From Nymphaea colorata (Eukaryota; Streptophyta; Magnoliopsida; Nymphaeales; Nymphaeaceae): a DNA stretch of 64,000 bases. Shown one piece after another: positions 58,430 through 64,000 of the stretch (its first letter is position 1; each line of letters begins with the position of its first letter). The DNA is taken from assembly GCF_008831285.2 (NCBI RefSeq), contig NC_045151.1:5221682-5285681 (forward strand), written 5' to 3'. Made by a program: the position numbers and the translations under genes. Under the pieces are notes generated by a model, which was not told where the DNA came from, searched no databases, and saw only the letters and a list, made by a program, of their open reading frames with translations.

Positions 58430-58850
58430 AACATTTGTATGGGTCTTGGATTTTGGATATGGAGCTGAGACTTGGATTAGAGGTCTGATCTGATCTTGGT
58501 CATTGATATTGTGTCTGGGAATTGGATCAAAGGTTTAATCTGATCTAGGTTCGGGATGTTGAATTGAAACTACTTTAGAAGTCACATCTAATGCGGGTCA
58601 GAATGTTAGATCTGGGTCTAGGGATTGAACCAAAGGTCTTATATAATATGGGTCTTGGATGTCAGATTGTAATTAGATCATAGGTCTTATATGATTCAGG
58701 TCTAGATGTTTGATCTAGATCTTAGGATTGGATTAGAGGTCTTGTATGATCTGAGTCTTGGATGTTGGATCTGAACCTATGGTTTGGATAAGTGGAGTTG
58801 TCTGATCTGGGTCCTGGATGCTTAAATCCAGGACTTTATATAAGATTTTA
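58430..58850. repeat. Minisatellite, period about 50-55 bp, seven copies
   Basis: The phrase A(G/A)AGGTCTTATATGATCTGGGT and variants recur at about 58481, 58531, 58580, 58634, 58682, 58737 and 58791, each followed by CTTGGATGTTGGATCTG... Copies are diverged. Confidence 0.75.
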
Positions 58851-58955
58851 AGAATATTGAAACGTATTCAAACCTTACATTAGATCTCTTTCAAACCAAA
58901 AACTACTTTGCAGAAAATGTTTCAAAAATAGATTTAGGTTTGTGGGCCTACTAGG

Positions 58956-59047
58956 ATAGGTTAAGGCTCTAAAGTTTACTCCCACAAAAGATCCTCAACT
59001 AATAGGTTAAGGCTATAAAGTTTACTCCCACAAAGATCCTCAACTCA
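58956..59047. repeat. 46-bp tandem duplication
   Basis: ATAGGTTAAGGCT(C/A)TAAAGTTTACTCCCACAAAGATCCTCAACT is present twice in succession with a few differences. Confidence 0.9.
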
Positions 59048-59879
59048 TTATGAAGAATTTGAAATCAAAATAGGTTGATTTTAAAAATCTTTTTCTTAGA
59101 AAAGATTATCTTTATGCCCCTTAGGAGACTTCCTTGAAGTCTAAGGGGTAAAACATCTAACAATGGGGTTCACACCTTGTTAGTTTTTATAAAAGGACTT
59201 AGGTTATCACAATAGAGAATTTTATAGTTTCACCTCATCATTGATCCAAATTATGGATCTATAGACAGATATAAAGATTTTAATATCTGACGTTTACTAC
59301 TGCAAACCATAGTATATCAAAGTCAAAGGTGCTCATATGGGATTAAAAAGTAGAAAACTGGAACATGCAGTATAGGACCCTGGCTTAAGAAACTCCAAAT
59401 TAGACCCTGCCATGATAAAAAATCACATAAACATTTATGTCATAAGAAAAAACAACAAATCCAATCATTAATGATAATATTGTGCAAGTCTCATGCACAA
59501 TTGATGACTCCATAGGCACGAACATTAGTTAAGATGCACAATTGGAATAGGAAGAAAGAAAATGACCTAATTGAAAAAAATTAATAGTGACCGAGGAGCC
59601 AAACACAAAACATGTACACCTTAGATACACAATACATTACATTAGAATAAGGCAAAATGCACAATACATTAGAATAAGGCAAAATGAATGGTTACAAAAT
59701 GTAGAAATCAAGGACTTTATAAACCACAAAATCCAACATATAGAAAGCAACAGATTACAGAGGTCAACTATAATAGATTTTGGGAAACAAGATTAAGTAG
59801 GGACCACAAACCAATATACCAAGAGAAAAAGAAGATGAACACCTTAGATACAAGTAAACAAGTAAATGTATCTTTTTAT

Positions 59880-62800
59880 CTGTACTTGCCTTTGTTTTCC
59901 ATATGTAGGAATCTGAGAGACAAGACATGTCCTATCAATATGAGGTCAGACCATTTCTGGTGCCATTACTAGGGGTAATCAGATCAAGGACTAGACTAAA
60001 TGTTCTAATATCTAGATTTAAATGTCTTTTGAAGTCTAATAAAGCAAACGTGTCCTCGATTTGAAACGATAGAGATTTAAGAAAATCTAGTTGGAACATC
60101 AGAGTGGGATGTGTGAACAAAGAGAGAATAAGCTATTTATTCATGCCAAGTTCATCATAGATTCATGCAAAACAAGAAACTAAGTTCAGAATGATGAATG
60201 CAAGCCTAGATCAAGTAGACTCGAAGTCCAGTCTCTACTGGGTTCAAGGTGAGGATGTTACCCTAGAATTGGAAAATGGGATTCAAATCTGAACAAAAGA
60301 TCTTTGTCCAAAAGGCTTAATTTGCATCTTCATGCTTAATATAAGAATTTGACTCTAAGTTTGAAATAAAGGACTATAAAGATAAAAAATATGTTCAAAT
60401 GAAATGGATGGTTAGATTCATAATCCAAAGCTCGAAACCTAAGATCCAATGAGTCTGATTCTTCATCCACGATGTAAATATTTCAGATCCAAACTTGTTT
60501 ATACTAAATCCAATTTTGGTATTTGATCTATCACATAAGTTCTTATGAGTTAAAGGTTTTAGGACTTGAGCTAATTGAAGCTCAAGCTCGAGCCGAGCCT
60601 TGGCTCCAACTCGGCTCATGAACAGACCTATTTAGGGCAAATCCTAGCCACATATAGCCATGTTTTGAAGGCTTCTATACTTGGCCTTGATTGAGTATAT
60701 AAGTAAGCTTATGAGGGTCGGCCAAAGACCTAGTTCCAGTGTTGAAGGACATTGGTTGAGGGCTTTAAGACCTGTCTGGGTTAGGTTTTGGTGGAATGAC
60801 CTTAGGTGAGCATAGGATTGGACTTCGAGTCTAAGTGACCTAGGGTTTTAGAAAATCATTTAAAGAAAGCTTTGTTATGAAATCATTTGAATAAGACTAT
60901 GTTTTGAAAATGTGTAGATCCAAACTAGGTCTAGATGTTCACATACCAGGGCTACTACCTCAGGATGTGCTTCTGTGCTAGCCTAGCTTGGAGTTAAGCA
61001 GATGGCATGTGTGTGAAATATGATTCATGTCCATGTTTAAACACTTCATGAAATGCACATTTAATTCTAGATGATGAAATGGAATCAAAATGCTTAATGT
61101 ATATTTGAAATCATAAACTAGAAATTGAAAGAGCACCAAAAAGTAAAAGATATCAGAATCAAGAGGCCTACCTCACCTTACGTACCCTAAAGACATAAAT
61201 TAAATGCCAATCTATGAAAGCAAATAAACTAAGCTACAACACGTTAAAGAAAATAAAGGGAACCCAAGAGTTAAAGTAGAAAATGAACCAACCTAAACAT
61301 TTAGAAAGAAAAAAGAAAACCTAAGGATGTCCCTAAGAAAATAAAAGAAAAGCAAGCACTAAACTGCAAATAAGAAAAGAAAAGAGAAGGAAAAGCAAAT
61401 ACCCAAACCTGCTAAAGGCCTGACTGAGCCTGCTCCCATGACCCCTCGTCTAGTCTAGATAGGTTCTTGGTTGAGTGCTACTTCAGCTCAACTCAAGTCC
61501 TTACTAAGACTAAGGATTTAAGTTGATTTGAGCCAAGCCAATCCAAGCACTAGTTTGGAATTTTTCTAAACTTTTAGTGCCTTATGGCAGCTCTATGAAT
61601 TTGTACCAAGGGAGGGGGCAGAAACCCCTATTCATAATGGCTTAGAAGAGAAAATTTCTCTCCCAAGATCAATAGGGGACTAAACTTTTGTGCTCTCTGC
61701 CGACCAGATAAGCACAAAACCTTATATTAAAATAGTGATTTCAACACGAATTGTTTGTTACGTGCTCTATGAGAATTCAATTGCATAAAAAGCAATGCAT
61801 GTTTGAAAAAGTGTTGACCAATTCATGATAAATGGTTTGGATTGACATGTGGCATGGAGCACAAATAAAACATGAATATAGAGTAGAGAAAACAACAAAT
61901 TATATATTATAGCTGGTATTTAACAAAAAAATGTTCATTTTGAATCTATATAGACACTGATTTAGATTTCGTCTATGCCAGCTTTTGTTTAACTCAAATT
62001 TCCATAGTCATGTCCTTCTATACCAGTTGACATTTGGCACAAAATGAAAAATTAACAATGCATTAAATAAATATAATGCACATAAATACTCATATGTGGA
62101 TAACATATGTAGATTTGATACAGAGATCTAAATTATGGTCTAGATCTAGAAGATTCCAGAATGAAAATCTAGATATGATGTGAAGTTTTGGTTGTGACCT
62201 GATCTAAGACCTGAAAAAACTAGCCTGGATCTACAAGTAGATCACAGATAGAAAATTTGGATAAGAGATCTAGATGAAAGATCTGGACTGTGTGAAATTG
62301 GAACTAGCGTAGTCTTGGCTAGGTGGGTTCAAACTCAGTCAGCTTATGTTAAACTTAGGTTGCGTTTAATTTGATGAAGTTCAGACTGAGGCTAGGTGCA
62401 GGATTAAAGTGGGCTCTGGCTGGGTTCTATTTTAAGAAACCAAAAACATGTGGTTCTGGAATGGACTTAAGCTGGGCGTGAGCCTACTGGCTTTTATTTT
62501 GGGAAACCAGTTTCTGGTGGCTCTGGAGGGGGCTTAAGCTGGGTATGAGACTACTGAGTTCATGTTGACTTGTATAAAAATGTTAACTTAGGTTTTTGTG
62601 GCTCCTGAGCAAATGAAGAATGTGGGTAGGCTGACCACAAAGGAAGGTGGATAGGATGACAAGAAGGGTACTTGTGAAATTTGACTGAAAATGACTTCAT
62701 TTTCCCTCTAAAATTCGTTTTCATTTTTTCAAAATTTATGAATAGTAAAATGACTCATTTTTTAGAGATGTGTAAAGGAAAAGGGGGAACTTTTGATCGG

Positions 62801-63560
62801 AGCCAAGTCAACTAGATGTAAAACTAGAAATACTCTTCTAAAGACTATCTAACTACAATGGTGCAAAGAAACTGAGAAACTAATTTCCATATTGACTAGA
62901 ATTTCAGCTTGAAAAATTGAGCTGCACTAAAAGAAATGTTCAGAACGAGGCAACCCTTATAAATTAAAAAAGGACTCAAATATGGATGATTGGACAAAAA
63001 CTGAAGTCATAAATACTTGGATTGAGCACTAAAGAGTATGATCCTAGCTTGGAGTGAGCTGACACATTCAGGGGTGAGTTTAGCTTAGATCTATCAATAT
63101 GGTGAGATAGTATCACTTTGATTTTTGGATAAGTGCTCCAGTTCTCAATTTGATCTCCAAACTAAAAATGACTCAGTAAATACTCTGCGGACACTGAGTA
63201 GATCATATGTTGAACTCCGCCAGGTCTATCATGGTCCTAGTGATTTAGAAATGGTGAGTGATTTAAGTGAGTTGTTCATGTTGCAGTGAGCTAATTCTTG
63301 AGAAAATCCTAGCAGTCTGGCTCCTAATAACTTTTAAAGATAAAAATTATCCTAATTGCTCATGTTTTAGATAATTCTTAGAGTTCTAGCAAGATTTCCC
63401 CAATTTGAGAGACAAGACAACATGTTATAAGGGTAAAATCAACATTTTAAGGTGGTGACAATTGAGGTAATCCTAGCTAGGTGCTCGACTTTGGAATGGA
63501 ATGCTCAAACCTGACTCAGTGGGCAGCCTACTTTTGAAATCTGGTTTACGAAAACCATTT
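59880..63560. repeat. Large non-coding repeat, copy 2 (about 3.7 kb)
   Basis: Diverged direct copy of 48590-52600. It lacks the MITE present in copy 1. GCTCGAGCCGAGCC..CTCGGCTCATG at about 60585-60620 resembles a widespread plant repeat motif. No coding capacity. Confidence 0.7.
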
Positions 63561-63857
63561 TCAAACCTCCTTGTAAAGAGTAAAGAGATCATTTAGAATT
63601 GAGAAAATTTGGGGTGTTTACATTTGTGGATTATTTTGTTAACTAAGTGGCATTTTGTTGTTTTTCAAAGTATGAGTAGTGCTTTGTAAATCGCTCTAAT
63701 ATTAAGCAATGTTTTACAATTTTTTGATACTAAAAAATCAGAGATGGATACAAAGCATTCACATTGTTCCATTAAGATTATATATTGGATTGATCACTTG
63801 ATAATATAACTTGGTTGTGTTGTTCAGAACAAGTGTTGAGTACTTGGAAAGAATCCA

Positions 63858-64000
63858 TGATTTTTCATCTCTGTACAAAACAATAATTTCATTATTGATG
63901 AAAATTCAGATGTCCTTGTCGAGGATCCTATTGAACCAAGATGGCAAGTTGTCTTTCACAGAAGGGCTTGTGATTTTCATGATGTACTAGCACCAAACAC
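63858..64000 (+). other. Open frame running off the right edge
   Basis: After a TGA, a plus-strand frame stays open for about 47 codons to the window end, with DENSDVLVEDPIEPRWQVVF and HRRACDFHDV. The composition is more protein-like than that of its surroundings, but I recognise no family. It could be the start of an exon or transposon coding region continuing beyond the window, or chance. Confidence 0.25.

Noticed and set aside
60540-60625. GCTCGAGCCGAGCC..CTCGGCTC as a MITE end
   Set aside because: The motif is widespread and no partner end or target duplication was seen here.
1-64000. CRISPR arrays, rRNA or tRNA genes
   Set aside because: None found. The tandem arrays have long, diverged units without spacer structure, and the only tRNA-like matches are short retrotransposon primer sites.

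Overview
This is nuclear DNA of a land plant, most likely a flowering plant. The evidence is spliced coding sequence with GT..AG introns, a plastid-type pyruvate dehydrogenase E1-beta gene, Ty1/copia retrotransposons whose primer binding sites match plant initiator tRNA-Met (TGGTATCAG..), plant hAT and FAR1/Mutator-type transposase remnants, and AT-rich, microsatellite-rich DNA. I cannot name the species. Large introns full of old, broken transposons suggest a repeat-rich genome.

Only one clearly functional gene is visible. It is a plastidial pyruvate dehydrogenase E1-beta subunit on the minus strand, reconstructed from four coding exons at 35426-35324, 35176-35085, 31385-31342 and 24888-23916. 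All junctions are GT..AG and the phases agree, giving 403 residues. The third exon has only 44 nt and lies between introns of about 3.7 and 6.45 kb. Intron 2 holds the 5' end of an antisense copia element and a candidate solo LTR. Intron 3 holds a 3.3-kb hAT element, three related MITE-like inverted-repeat units and microsatellites.

Layout: 1-3.1 kb has no recognised gene. 3.1-12.4 kb is a decayed transposon region with two Ulp1-like (C48) protease fragments on opposite strands, a FAR1/MULE-type transposase relic, and several tandem arrays with periods near 250, 220, 183 and 57 bp. 12.4-17.1 kb is intergenic with a 314-bp tandem duplication. 17.1-22.7 kb is a nearly complete copia element (minus strand) with 211/213-bp LTRs. 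22.7-35.7 kb is the E1-beta gene. 37.5-44.1 kb is a second, badly broken copia element (plus strand) inserted in an 80-bp dimeric minisatellite. 44-48.5 kb is intergenic with a long (AT)n tract and a GA-rich block. 48.5-63.6 kb holds two diverged direct copies of a roughly 4-kb non-coding repeat, one carrying a small MITE whose empty site is seen in the other copy. A short open frame runs off the right edge.

No operons, CRISPR arrays, rRNA or convincing tRNA genes were seen. The most unusual parts are the Ulp1/FAR1/tandem-array mosaic at 3-12 kb and the transposon-swollen introns around the 44-nt exon.
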